Assembly (NCBI RefSeq): GCF_000024025.1
Contig: NC_013131.1
Span: forward strand, 6,758,001 to 6,822,000
Direction of reading: 5' to 3'
DNA: 64,000 nucleotides
Source of the DNA: Catenulispora acidiphila DSM 44928
GTDB lineage: Bacteria; Actinomycetota; Actinomycetes; Streptomycetales; Catenulisporaceae
Part shown: in pieces, positions 16,932-25,691 of the stretch
Layout: every line of letters begins with the position of its first letter
How positions within the stretch are numbered: the stretch's first letter is position 1
Translations under genes and position numbers: made by a program
The notes under the pieces: model-generated
The model's database searches: none
Told to the model about the DNA's origin: nothing
What the model saw: the letters and a program-made list of their open reading frames with translations, nothing else

Positions 16932-17957
16932 TCAGCTGCCGCCCTCTTGGTCGTGACGAGCCTTGGAAGGCTGGACCCGCTTGGGTTCGCCGGGCATCTT
17001 GGGGAAGTCCGGCGGGTAGGGCATGTCGCCCAGACCGTGGTCCTTCTCGTCGCGCTCGGCCATCTCCAGCAGCGCGTCCAGGCTGTGCGCGGTGTCGTCG
17101 ATCTCGGCGTTGGCGTCGCCGTTCTTGGCGAACAGGTCCGGGACGGTCTTCACGGTGAAGTCCCCGGGCGCCACGTCCGCCAGGTCGGCCCAGCGGACCG
17201 GCATCGACACCGGCGCGTCGGGGCGGGCGCGGGTGGAGTAGGGCGCCACGGTCATGCGGTCGCGGGCCATCTGGTTGAAGTCGATGAAGATGCGTTCGCC
17301 GCGCTCCTCCTTCCACCAGGACGTCGTCACCATCTCCGGGCGCCGCCGCTCCAGCTCGCGGGCCAGGGCGATCACGGCGCGCCGCGCCTCGACGAACGTC
17401 CAGCGCGGCTCGATGCGGACCAGCAGGTGCAGGCCGCGGCCGCCGGAGGTCTTCACGAACGGCCGGATGCCCAGCTCCTCGAACAGCGCCAGCGCCTCGC
17501 GCGCGACCTCGACGGCCTCGGCGAACCCGGTGCCGGGCTGCGGGTCCAGGTCGATGCGCAGCTCGTCGGGGTGGTCGGTGTCGGCTTCGCGGACCGGCCA
17601 GGCGTGCAGCTCCAGCGTGCCCATCTGGACCGTCCACAGGACCGTGGCCGGCTCGGTGACGCAGACCTCGTCGCCGGTGCGGCCGCTGGGGAAGGTCACG
17701 TGCGCGGTCGAAGCCCAGTCCGGCAGGCCCTTCGGCGCGGACTTGGTGAAGAAGGACTTGCCGCCGAGGCCGTCCGGGAAGCGGTTCAGGGCGACGGGGC
17801 GGTTCGCCAGGCCGCGGAACAGACCGTCGGCGACGGCGGCGTAGTACGTGGCGAGGCCGAGTTTGGTGACGTCGGCGTCCGGGAACAGAAGCTTGTCCGG
17901 TGAGGAGATCCGGACGCTGCGACCACCGGCTTCCACGTGCGCTTCGGCAGAACCCAT
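16932..17957 (-). CDS. LigD-type polymerase domain protein (primase-polymerase)
   Basis: Stand-alone polymerase of the archaeo-eukaryotic primase fold, 341 aa. The metal-binding DxD is in LRIDLDPQ and the third Asp in IFIDFNQ. VKTSGGRGLHLLV is the nucleotide-binding signature. In Mycobacterium and Streptomyces such proteins fill gaps during Ku-dependent end joining. It is coupled with the LigC-like ligase. No Ku gene is in the window. ATG 17957 is taken because the longer frame adds 73 residues that do not resemble the family. Confidence 0.88.
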   Translation of the reverse strand: MGSAEAHVEAGGRSVRISSPDKLLFPDADVTKLGLATYYAAVADGLFRGLANRPVALNRFPDGLGGKSFFTKSAPKGLPDWASTAHVTFPSGRTGDEVCVTEPATVLWTVQMGTLELHAWPVREADTDHPDELRIDLDPQPGTGFAEAVEVAREALALFEELGIRPFVKTSGGRGLHLLVRIEPRWTFVEARRAVIALARELERRRPEMVTTSWWKEERGERIFIDFNQMARDRMTVAPYSTRARPDAPVSMPVRWADLADVAPGDFTVKTVPDLFAKNGDANAEIDDTAHSLDALLEMAERDEKDHGLGDMPYPPDFPKMPGEPKRVQPSKARHDQEGGS

Positions 17958-18196
17958 AGTCGGCAGGCTACGGCCCGCCACTGACATGCGCACCCCAGGA
18001 CACATCCGGGAGGCTCCCGGCAGGCTCCGGGAAACGCTTCGACAGGCGCGCACGGCACCGGTTATCCCCCACCACAACCGCAAGCCGTCAGCCATGTGCA
18101 TCAGAACAGTGACCCGGAGGCCACTTTCCGCGACCATTTTCAGTGTGGGCGGGAAGTTCCCCGCCTCGGCGACCACCGGAAAAAGGGTGCGGAATC

Positions 18197-19042
18197 ATGG
18201 CGCGGGTGACGGTCGACAAGGAGAACCACCTTCCCGTCGACATCCACTACGAGGACCGGGGCTCCGGCCGGCCGGTCGTGCTGATCCACGGCTGGCCGCT
18301 GTCGGTCGGCCAGTGGGAGTTCCAGATCCCGGACCTGCTGGCCGCCGGCCACCGCGTGGTGGCCTACGACTGCCGCGGGTTCGGGGTGTCGGCCAAGCCG
18401 CGAGGCGGCTACGATCCCGACACCCTGGCCGCCGACCTGCACATGCTCCTGGAGCACCTGGACCTGCGCGAGGCGACCCTGGTCGGCTTCTCCTCCGGCG
18501 CCTGCACGGCGGTGCGGTACCTGAGCCGCTTCGGCAACCAGCGCGTGTCCCGCCTGGCACTGGTCTCGGCCGCCGGACCATACCTGCGCCGCACCGACGC
18601 GCACCCCGAAGGCTTCCTGGAGGACACGAAGCTGCGCGAGTACCAGCGCTGCCTCACCGACGACCGGGTCAGCTTCCTGCACCGCTTCGCCACCAAGTTC
18701 TTCGAGGTCGCGCGGTCCTCAGCGGCGCGCCCGGTGATGCCGCAGCCGCTGCACACCCGCGTGGTCATGCTCGCCGCCGCCGCCTCGCACCGCGGCGCGA
18801 TCCAGACCCTGGTCCAAGCCGTGACCACCGACTACCGCAACGACCTGCGCGCCATCACCGTGCCCACGCTGGTCGTGCACGGCGAGGCCGACGTCGTGCT
18901 GCCCGTGGAGGCCACCGGCGCCCGCATCGCCGAGGCGGTCGCCGACAGCCGCCTGGTGCGGATGCAGGGAGCACCGCACGGATTGATCGTCACCCGCGCC
19001 GCAGAGTTCAATCGCGAACTGCTGGCGCACCTGGAGGGGTGA
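18197..19042 (+). CDS. Alpha/beta hydrolase (chloroperoxidase-like)
   Basis: Hydrolase of 281 aa with LIHGWPLS as oxyanion segment, GFSSGA as nucleophile elbow, HGEADVVLP carrying the acid and GAPHG the catalytic His. HGWPLS and the YDCRGFGVSAKP stretch are typical of the non-haem haloperoxidase/arylesterase group. ATG 18197 is preceded by an AAGGG-like site. It stands alone, divergent from the LigD-type operon across 239 bp in which I see no further gene. Confidence 0.85.
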   Translation: MARVTVDKENHLPVDIHYEDRGSGRPVVLIHGWPLSVGQWEFQIPDLLAAGHRVVAYDCRGFGVSAKPRGGYDPDTLAADLHMLLEHLDLREATLVGFSSGACTAVRYLSRFGNQRVSRLALVSAAGPYLRRTDAHPEGFLEDTKLREYQRCLTDDRVSFLHRFATKFFEVARSSAARPVMPQPLHTRVVMLAAAASHRGAIQTLVQAVTTDYRNDLRAITVPTLVVHGEADVVLPVEATGARIAEAVADSRLVRMQGAPHGLIVTRAAEFNRELLAHLEG

Positions 19043-19377
19043 CGGGAGCGGGCGGTCCGGTAGTGCCCTCACCGGCCGCCCGCAGCCTCACCCTTGCGAC
19101 TGAAGGAGAAAGCGGCATCCCTGTAGTGATGTGCGGTGGTGTGTAGTGATGCGGGGCGGTTGGGTGCGGCTTGTCTGTGGGCTTTTCTGGCGGGACACGA
19201 CCGCCGGCCGCCGACGCGACCCGGACACCCACCACCGAGCTGCGCCCCTGCGAGGCCATCGACACCCGCGCGAAGCCGTAAAAAAGCTTCTAAAAACCCA
19301 CAAACCAACCGCACCAGCCCACGCCGCCCCACCCTCACACAAGTCATGAGCGCCGAAAAAGCGGTATCGAAGACGCC
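19043..19377. repeat. Gene-free 335-bp stretch with a long imperfect inverted repeat
   Basis: No convincing gene is present. Arms at 19163-19186 and 19292-19315 match in inverse orientation at 20 of 24 positions (GGTGCGGCTTGTCTGTGGGC against the complement of the right arm). They enclose about 105 bp, with a short A-rich AAAAAAGCTTCT segment beside the right arm. A short direct repeat TGTAGTGATG (19122-19131, 19143-19152) lies just left. It could be a long hairpin, or a decayed MITE-like element. Confidence 0.55.
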
Positions 19378-19941
19378 TCAGGCGAGCCGGGTCGCGATGA
19401 CTGCCGCGCTCGCCGGGGTAGTCAGCACCTCGGCCGCCGCCAGGCGCGGATGGCCGAGGTAGAACGCGCGCAGCTCGTCGATCTGACCCTCGAAACTCGG
19501 CGGCCAGTCCGCGGCCGGTGTGAAGTCGTCCATGATGAGCACGCCGCCGGGCGCGAGCAGGTCCACGACGCGCTCGGGATCCTCGCGTTTGCCGCCGCCG
19601 TCGCAGAAGAACACGTCGAAGGGCGCGTGCGCCTCCAACAGCCGCCAGTCGCCGGTCAGAACCTGGACGCGCGGATCGTCGGCGAAGGTCGCGGCGGCGC
19701 GGTCGGCAAGGCTTCGATCGCGCTCGACCGTGACCAGTCGCGCCTGCGGGCCCAGTCCGCTGTACAGCCAGGCGGTACCGACGCCGGCGCCGGTACCGCT
19801 CTCGGCGATGACGCCGGCTGGTTTGGCCGCGGCGGCCGCGCTGAGCAGGCGGCCGACCTCCGGGATGCAGGACTGGGTGAAACCGGCTTCGGCGGCGAAG
19901 CGCTCGGCGGCGGCGACTGATGCGGGAAAGGCTCGGTGCAT
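19378..19941 (-). CDS. SAM-dependent O-methyltransferase-like protein
   Basis: Class I methyltransferase of 187 aa. The SAM-binding glycine-rich motif is IAESGTGAGVGTAW, the acidic end of strand 2 is VTVERD and the post-II region FDVFFCDGG. It resembles the O-methyltransferase family 3 (caffeoyl-CoA type) but is slightly short. The substrate is unknown. It lies 10 bp after the PucR-type regulator gene on the same strand and may be co-transcribed with it. Confidence 0.78.
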   Translation of the reverse strand: MHRAFPASVAAAERFAAEAGFTQSCIPEVGRLLSAAAAAKPAGVIAESGTGAGVGTAWLYSGLGPQARLVTVERDRSLADRAAATFADDPRVQVLTGDWRLLEAHAPFDVFFCDGGGKREDPERVVDLLAPGGVLIMDDFTPAADWPPSFEGQIDELRAFYLGHPRLAAAEVLTTPASAAVIATRLA

Positions 19942-19950
19942 AAAGGAGTT

Positions 19951-21159
19951 CTAGCCTCCCGTGCCGACCTCCGCAATCAAAGCGCAGTCGATCTCATAGG
20001 CCAGACTCAACTCGGCCACCGCCCGCGGATTCGCCAGCAGGCGCCCGGTCCGCTCCTCCAACCGCCGCAGGCGGTACCGCACGGTGTTGGGGTGCACGAA
20101 CAGCCGCTTGGCCGCCTCGGCCGCCGAGCCGTCGGAGTCCAGCCACGCCCCGAACGTGTCCAGCAGCAGCGTCCGGTCCTCGTCGGCGAGCCCGTCCAGA
20201 CCTCGGAGCACCGAGTCGGCGACCTGGGGCATGATGTCCGGCGCGCTCGCGGCGGCGGCGGAGAGCGGATCGCGGCCGAAGACCACCACGGTGCGCCGCT
20301 CCTGCGCCCCGCGCATGGCGATGCGGGCCAGGCGCGTGGCCTGGGAGGTGGACAGCAGGTGGTCGTACGGCGGGCTGACGCCGACCCGGCCGGTCCCCTC
20401 GGCGGCCAGCGCGGTGACCATCAGGTCGAACTGGTCGCCGGGGCGCGGCAGGTGCGCGACGCCGACTTCGACGTCGTGCATCAGGCGCCACGCCGAGTCG
20501 ATGCCCATGCCGCCGAGTTCGCGCTCGATGTGCGGCAGACCGTATTCGCCGGCGTTGGGTACGCGCGCGGCGATGACCACGTACGGTCCGACGGTCGGCA
20601 GGCGCAGGAGTTCGGCGGCCTCCCAGACGTTGGTGTCGTCCAGCCGGCCTTCCAGCAGCGCCTGGACCAGAGCCGCGCGCTGCTGCTCCTCCCGGCGCGC
20701 CTGGTAGCGCAGTTCCTCCTTGTACGCCAAGGAACTCTCCCGGGTGAACGCGTCGAGGGTGTCCATCACCTCCGAGGCCGCGCGCAGCGCCGCCTTCGTC
20801 GACAGCCCGACGGAGTCCGCGGCGGTCGCCAACTCCTTCCACAGCACGCCGAAGGCGATGCGGTAGCCGTCCATGATGACGGTCAGCGGAATGCCCTCCA
20901 TCGCGCGGTCGCGGCCCGAGGCCGCCGCCGGGCGGGCGTCGGGGGGCATGTAGCGGCTGATGGGCTCGAAGGCGAAGTGGATGTGGTCCTTGATCGTGAC
21001 GTGGAGCAAGTCCGGCGCGATCATGCCGATGTAGAGCGGGAACTCCTCGGCGACCCGGTTCAGCACCAGGTCCGTCAGCTCGTCGGTGCGGGCCAGCATG
21101 AGGCTCGCGAGTTGGGCTATCTCGGCGTCTACCGGGTTCCGGGAAGCGATCTGCTGCAC
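19951..21159 (-). CDS. PucR-type transcriptional regulator
   Basis: Regulator of 402 aa. An N-terminal all-alpha region (about 1-160) and a central GGDEF-like/CdaR region (about 170-310) precede the C-terminal PucR HTH. That HTH is recognised by AAKRLFVHPNTVRYRLRRLE near residue 350. Such proteins often control purine, sugar-acid or secondary metabolism. GTG 21159 has no Shine-Dalgarno; TACATT (21171-21166) ends 6 nt before it, so the mRNA may be leaderless. Confidence 0.85.
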   Translation of the reverse strand: MQQIASRNPVDAEIAQLASLMLARTDELTDLVLNRVAEEFPLYIGMIAPDLLHVTIKDHIHFAFEPISRYMPPDARPAAASGRDRAMEGIPLTVIMDGYRIAFGVLWKELATAADSVGLSTKAALRAASEVMDTLDAFTRESSLAYKEELRYQARREEQQRAALVQALLEGRLDDTNVWEAAELLRLPTVGPYVVIAARVPNAGEYGLPHIERELGGMGIDSAWRLMHDVEVGVAHLPRPGDQFDLMVTALAAEGTGRVGVSPPYDHLLSTSQATRLARIAMRGAQERRTVVVFGRDPLSAAAASAPDIMPQVADSVLRGLDGLADEDRTLLLDTFGAWLDSDGSAAEAAKRLFVHPNTVRYRLRRLEERTGRLLANPRAVAELSLAYEIDCALIAEVGTGG

Positions 21160-21273
21160 ACACTCAATGTAGCGAGGGGAACACGCAGGGGAAGGGGAAT
21201 CCGAGTCCTGATCCCCTTCCCGGTGGTCCGGGCGCTGGCGGCGCGCGGTCGCGCGAGCCGCCTCAGGAGCCGG

Positions 21274-22140
21274 TCAGGACCCGATCGCCGGCCCGATCTT
21301 CTCGAACACGAAGTCGGCGATGGGACGCCCGTCGCGCAGACCGCGGCGCTCGTAGCCGGTGAGGGGACGCCCGACGGCTTCGCGCGGGGCGTAGCCGTCG
21401 AAGCGGTTGCGCAGACCCGGATCGGCTTGCAGGACCTCGAGCATCTGCTCGGCGTACTCGGCCCAATCGGTCGCGCAGTGCAGGACGCCGCCGACGGCCA
21501 GCCGGTCGCGGATCAAGGCGACGGTGTCGGGCTGGATGATGCGGCGCTTGCGGTGCTTGGCCTTGGGCCAGGGATCGGGGAAGAAGACGTGCACGGCGGC
21601 CAGCGAACCGGGCGCGATCGAGTCGCGCAGCAGGAACAGCACGTCGCCGCGGGCCACCCGGACGTTGCCCAGGCCGCGCGCCTCGGCCAGCGCGATCAGG
21701 TTGCCCAGCCCCGGGGTGTGCACGTCGGCGCCGAGGTAGTCCCGGCCGGGGTCTGCGGCGGCCATCTCGGCGGTCGCCTCGCCCATGCCGCAGCCGATCT
21801 CCAGCACCAGCGGCGCGTCGCGGCCGAACAGCGCCCGGCGGTCGAAGGCGGCGTCAGGGGCGACGGCGGGGGTGTGGTAGTCGTGGTGCGGATCGGGGAT
21901 GGTGTAGCCGTAGAGCGGCCAGAGCCTGGTCAGCGCGTCGGCTTGGGTGGTGCTGGCGCGGCCGCGGCGGGGGTGGAAGGTGCGTATCAAGCCGTGGCGG
22001 GCGTGCCGCTCGGGGGTGTGGTGCTCGGGGATATGGCGCTCGGCGGCGTGCTCGGCCGTTTCGAGCTGCGCTATCGCGTCCGCCTCCGCGTCCGCCGTTA
22101 TCGCGTGCGTCTCCACCGGGTCACCGTGCGCCTTGTCCAC
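21274..22140 (-). CDS. trmB: tRNA (guanine-N7-)-methyltransferase TrmB
   Basis: Enzyme that methylates G46 in the variable loop of tRNAs. The catalytic core begins near residue 100: SAM motif LEIGCGMGEAT, LGADVH, the family signature FFPDPWPKAKHRKRR, and a C-terminal TGYERRG. The N-terminal 60 residues are a Glu/Ala/His-rich extension not needed for activity in the family. The start is uncertain: GTG 22140 (used here) or GTG 22116; neither has a strong ribosome-binding site. Confidence 0.88.
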   Translation of the reverse strand: MDKAHGDPVETHAITADAEADAIAQLETAEHAAERHIPEHHTPERHARHGLIRTFHPRRGRASTTQADALTRLWPLYGYTIPDPHHDYHTPAVAPDAAFDRRALFGRDAPLVLEIGCGMGEATAEMAAADPGRDYLGADVHTPGLGNLIALAEARGLGNVRVARGDVLFLLRDSIAPGSLAAVHVFFPDPWPKAKHRKRRIIQPDTVALIRDRLAVGGVLHCATDWAEYAEQMLEVLQADPGLRNRFDGYAPREAVGRPLTGYERRGLRDGRPIADFVFEKIGPAIGS

Positions 22141-22220
22141 CCGCCCCAGCTTACCGGTGCCGGCGGCCGCGACCTGCGCGGCCGCCGATGCGGAGCGCGG
22201 CGCGCCGGTCGGTGCGGCGC

Positions 22221-22655
22221 TCAGCGCGGCGTGAGCACGAACAGCGGGATTTCCCGGTCGGTCTTGGTCTGGTAGGCGGCGTAGTCCGGCCAGGCCTCGG
22301 TGGCGCGCGCCCACCACTGCGCCTTCTCCTCGCCGGTCGCCTCGTGCGCGACGTACTCCTTCTTCGTCGCGCCGTCCTGGAGCTCGACCTCCGGGTTGGC
22401 CACGATGTTGTAGTACCAGACCGGGTGCTTTGGCGCGCCGCCCAGGGAGGCGACGACGGCGTAGGTGCCGTCGTGCTCGACCCGCATCAACGGGGTCTTG
22501 CGAGTCTTGCCGGTCTTGGCCCCGGTCGTGGTCAGGATGATGATCGGCCGGCCCTTCATGGTGTTGCCCTCGGTGCCGCCGGAGGACTCGTACAAGTCAA
22601 CGGTCTCACGCACGTAGTCGGCGGGGCTGGGGGCGTATTCGGAGTCTGTTGCCAT
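22221..22655 (-). CDS. F420-type nitroreductase family protein (DUF385/Ddn-like)
   Basis: Protein of 144 aa of the deazaflavin-dependent nitroreductase family. [20 protein letters not shown] followed by PLMRV is the family core that holds the F420 phosphate, and [19 protein letters not shown] is the second signature. Members reduce quinones or nitro compounds with F420H2 and are common in mycobacteria and streptomycetes. It is read in the same direction as trmB, 80 bp upstream. Confidence 0.9.
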   Translation of the reverse strand: MATDSEYAPSPADYVRETVDLYESSGGTEGNTMKGRPIIILTTTGAKTGKTRKTPLMRVEHDGTYAVVASLGGAPKHPVWYYNIVANPEVELQDGATKKEYVAHEATGEEKAQWWARATEAWPDYAAYQTKTDREIPLFVLTPR

Positions 22656-22715
22656 GATCCTCAGTCAACTCCAAACCCGGTGACTTGTCGCGGCGGCATG
22701 CGGGAGGATCAGGCC

Positions 22716-23222
22716 ATGACGGTGAAGTATTTGTTCTTCTGGGGACACACGCCGAACAGGCCCGGGACGGTCGGCGCGGAGTGCCTGAGCCAGTGGTACC
22801 CGGCGCCGTTCGAAGTGGACGGCCTCCGCTTCGCCACCGCAGAGCACTCCATGATGTGGGGCAAGGCGCAGCTGTTCGGGGACGAGCAGGCGGCGGCGCG
22901 GATCGTGGCTGCCGGGCACCCCAAAGAGGCGAAGGACCTCGGGCGGACGATCAGGAAGTTCGACGAGGACACCTGGGTCGCCGAACGGGTGGCGATCGTG
23001 ACGGCGGGCAACGTGGAGAAGTTCCGGCAGAACCCGGACTTGCTCGCCTTCCTGCTCACGACCGGGGAGCGCGTGCTGGTCGAGGCCAGCCCGATGGACC
23101 GGATCTGGGGCATCGGGCTGGCCTCGGACGACGAGCGGGCCCAGGATCCGGCGCGCTGGCGCGGGCTGAACCTGCTCGGGGAGGCGCTGATGGCGGCTCG
23201 GAAGACATTGCGGGGCGAGTGA
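22716..23222 (+). CDS. NADAR-domain protein (YbiA-like)
   Basis: Protein of 168 aa. The NADAR core shows FFWGHTPNR, LSQWYPAPFEVDG, FATAEHSMMWGKAQLFGD and the C-terminal NLLGEALMAAR. YbiA/RibX-type NADAR proteins cleave the N-glycosidic bond of riboflavin-pathway intermediates, and some remove ADP-ribose from guanine (family knowledge). GGGAGGAT precedes the ATG by 7 nt. It is divergent from the nitroreductase gene; its stop codon lies inside a terminator hairpin. Confidence 0.88.
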   Translation: MTVKYLFFWGHTPNRPGTVGAECLSQWYPAPFEVDGLRFATAEHSMMWGKAQLFGDEQAAARIVAAGHPKEAKDLGRTIRKFDEDTWVAERVAIVTAGNVEKFRQNPDLLAFLLTTGERVLVEASPMDRIWGIGLASDDERAQDPARWRGLNLLGEALMAARKTLRGE

Positions 23223-23240
23223 GTACACCCGCCCCGCAAT
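23207..23240. terminator. Terminator hairpin spanning the NADAR stop codon
   Basis: A perfect 11-bp stem, ATTGCGGGGCG (23207-23217) with its complement at 23230-23240, includes the end of the NADAR gene. It separates this gene from the convergent ABC permease gene. Confidence 0.75.
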
Positions 23241-23265
23241 CACTGCGCTCGTTGCTTCAGCTGTT

Positions 23266-24063
23266 TTAAGCGTCCCGCAGCCGCAGCGTCAGGCCGCCGA
23301 GTCCGAGTGCGCCGAGCGCCCACAGCGTCAGCACCCCGATCCCCTGCCAGGGTGACAGCGGCTGGCTGGCCAGGTCGATCGTGCCCTGCACGTCCAGCCC
23401 GGCCTGCATCGGCGCGATCTGCAGGGCGTGGCGGTGCCAGACCGGGTTCGTGATGACCTGGATCAGCACCGGGAACAGGTACAGCAGTCCCAGTACCGCC
23501 CCGACCGCGGCGGCCGAGTCCCGCAGCAGGGCCGTGACACCGACGCTGAGCAGCGCGACCAGCACCAGGTAGAGGACGGAGCCGAAGGAGGCGCGCAGGG
23601 TCGCGGCGGTGGCCAGATGGCGGTAGCCGTTGGCTGCCGTGAACCCGTTGCCGGGCAGCAGCACCAGCGCGACGAGCGCCGAGGCCGCCACCGCCAGCAC
23701 TCCGGCGACCGCCGTCACAGCCGCGACCACCGCCGCCTTGGCCGCCAGCACCACCTCGCGGCGGGGCATCGCGGCGAAGGTCACGCGGATCATGCCGGTG
23801 CCGTACTCCTCCCCCACGACGAGCACGGCCAGCACCGCGACCACCGCCTGCCCGAGCAGCACGCCGAGCAGGCCGACCGTCGCGGGGTCCTCGTCGCACC
23901 CCACTCCGTCGCAGGTCACCGTGGACGCCGAGACCGCGCTGAGGCCGACGGTGAGCACCACGGCGGCGGCCAGCAGCCACGCCGGGGCGGAGACGGTCCG
24001 CAGCTTGGTCCATTCGGCGTGCAGGGCGTCGGCGAACGCGCTGCGCCGCTCCGGCACGCTCAC
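23266..24063 (-). CDS. ABC-2 type exporter permease
   Basis: Membrane protein of 265 aa with about six hydrophobic segments. The N-terminal HAEWTKLRTV motif is common in streptomycete ABC-2 permeases that work with an NatA-like ATPase. The GTG start overlaps the preceding permease stop by 4 bp (GTGA), with GGAGGG upstream. A Cys pair lies in the first outside loop (VTCDGVGCDED). It is the third gene of the ATPase - permease - permease operon. Confidence 0.88.
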   Translation of the reverse strand: MSVPERRSAFADALHAEWTKLRTVSAPAWLLAAAVVLTVGLSAVSASTVTCDGVGCDEDPATVGLLGVLLGQAVVAVLAVLVVGEEYGTGMIRVTFAAMPRREVVLAAKAAVVAAVTAVAGVLAVAASALVALVLLPGNGFTAANGYRHLATAATLRASFGSVLYLVLVALLSVGVTALLRDSAAAVGAVLGLLYLFPVLIQVITNPVWHRHALQIAPMQAGLDVQGTIDLASQPLSPWQGIGVLTLWALGALGLGGLTLRLRDA

Positions 24064-25691
24064 GCGTCCCTCCGTCGCAGCAGCCGGTGCGCGAAGGCGT
24101 AGGCAGCGGCCGCGTAGAGGCAGAGCACTGCCAGGCCGAGCCACGGCGAGAGCGGGTAGTAGCCGTTCGTCGGCGTGTAGGCGGCCTCGACCTGCGGCCA
24201 TGCCGTGATCGTCTGCTGGACGGAGAAGGCGGCGGCGGGGGTGACGCGGGCGATCCATTGGGCGGCGGAGGCCGGCAGGACCGAGGCGACGGCGAGCAGG
24301 TAGGGCAGGATGATCACCACGATCACCGCCGCGACGGCTGCCGCTCCGCGCCGCACGATGGTGGCGATGCCCAGGGCGAACACCGCCGCGACGGCCAGCA
24401 GCGCCGCCGTGCCGACCACCATGCGGATCTCGGCCTGGGTCGAGGCGTAGTACACGTACATACGCTTGCTGTGTTCCACGGCGGCGACCGTCGGGACCGC
24501 GATCGCCGCGGAGACCAGGCCGACCGTGAACGCCGCGCCGCCGAGCACCACGGCCTTGGCCGCGAGCAGCCGGCCGCGCCGCGGGCTGGCCGCCAGCGAG
24601 GTGCGGATCAGGCCGCGCCGGAACTCCGAGGTCATGGTCAGGGCGGCGACCACGACCACCGCGATGAGGCCGCCGAAGGTTCCGGCCAGGGAGCTTTCCG
24701 GGGTCTTGCCCGCGCCCACGCCGCCGGCGACGGCGGGGGCGATGTCGCCCGATCCGGTGACGGTGAAGCCGTCGGCGCCGTTCGGCACGGCGCTGGCCGT
24801 GCTCAGCAGATCCTGCCCGTTGCCGCCGGGACCGCCCTGGCCGCCCGAGCCGCCGCCCTGGCCGCCGTCGGCGCGGTTCGCACCGGGGACCGGCGGGAGC
24901 GTCCAGCCGCCGGCACTCTGCCCGGTCACCGCGATCTGGTCGAAGGTGCCGGTGGCCAGGCTCGGGCCGCTGAAGGTGGAGCTGCCGCCGAAGGAGGTCT
25001 TGACGACCGCGTAGTCCGGCGAGGCGGCGAACACGCCGACCTCGACGCCGGCCGGCAGGTTGGGCAGATGTGCGGTGCCGATCTTCGTCCAGGTGGTGCC
25101 GTCGGCGGAGTCGTAGCCGGTGAGCGTGTCGCCGGCGCGGGTCAGGCGCAGCCAGCGCGGCGCGGCGGTGGTGACCGGGCCCGCCAGGCCCGCGGTGTCG
25201 TGGGTGTAGTCGTACTGCATCCGGACACCGTGGGTTCCAGTGGCCAGGACCGCGGCGTACGCCGAGCCCTGGGCGGTGCCGTCCTTGACCAGGATCCCGG
25301 CCTTCGACCACGGCTGCAGGCCGTCGGCCATACCGGCCGTCGGGTCGGCGGGGTTCGGGGGTCCGCCGCCGTCGGGCGAGTACTTCCCGCCGAACGTGGT
25401 CAGGCGTGCGGTGATGCTGCCGTCGCCGGTCAGCGTGCGGTGTACGAAGGTGGACTGGTCGTTGATCTCCTGGCCGGTGGCGTCCTTCGGCGGGCTGCTG
25501 ACGTGGCAGGTGTGGGTCGGGGCGTTGCCTTCGTGGTCGCAGGACATCGTGCTGCCCAGCGGGCCGAGTATGCCGAGGGCGACGGTGAGGATCGCGGCCA
25601 GTGCGAGGCCGACCATCCAGCCGCGGACGGTGCGCAGCTTGGTCCACTCGGCGTGGACGAGGTGGCTGAAGCGGTCGCGGTCGGCGATCAT
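24060..25691 (-). CDS. ABC-2 permease with a lectin-like extracellular domain
   Basis: Protein of 543 aa. One membrane segment near residues 24-45 follows the HAEWTKLRTV motif. An outside domain of about 200 residues comes next, then a Gly-rich linker (about 280-310) and five more membrane segments. The outside part carries GLQPWSKAGILVKDG, RWLRLTRAGDTLTGYDSADG and TTWTKIG, the pattern of DUF1349/concanavalin-like carbohydrate-binding folds. This insertion is unusual for an exporter permease and suggests that the transporter senses or holds a glycan or cell-wall component. The ATG overlaps the ATPase stop by 4 bp. Its N-terminus matches that of the next permease, so the two probably pair as a heterodimer. 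Confidence 0.85.
   Translation of the reverse strand: MIADRDRFSHLVHAEWTKLRTVRGWMVGLALAAILTVALGILGPLGSTMSCDHEGNAPTHTCHVSSPPKDATGQEINDQSTFVHRTLTGDGSITARLTTFGGKYSPDGGGPPNPADPTAGMADGLQPWSKAGILVKDGTAQGSAYAAVLATGTHGVRMQYDYTHDTAGLAGPVTTAAPRWLRLTRAGDTLTGYDSADGTTWTKIGTAHLPNLPAGVEVGVFAASPDYAVVKTSFGGSSTFSGPSLATGTFDQIAVTGQSAGGWTLPPVPGANRADGGQGGGSGGQGGPGGNGQDLLSTASAVPNGADGFTVTGSGDIAPAVAGGVGAGKTPESSLAGTFGGLIAVVVVAALTMTSEFRRGLIRTSLAASPRRGRLLAAKAVVLGGAAFTVGLVSAAIAVPTVAAVEHSKRMYVYYASTQAEIRMVVGTAALLAVAAVFALGIATIVRRGAAAVAAVIVVIILPYLLAVASVLPASAAQWIARVTPAAAFSVQQTITAWPQVEAAYTPTNGYYPLSPWLGLAVLCLYAAAAYAFAHRLLRRRDA

Noticed and set aside
19069-19347. Short open frames on both strands in the 19.0-19.4 kb gap
   Set aside because: No ribosome-binding sites or families are seen. 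Their mutual similarity (VRLVCG on both strands) follows from the inverted repeat.
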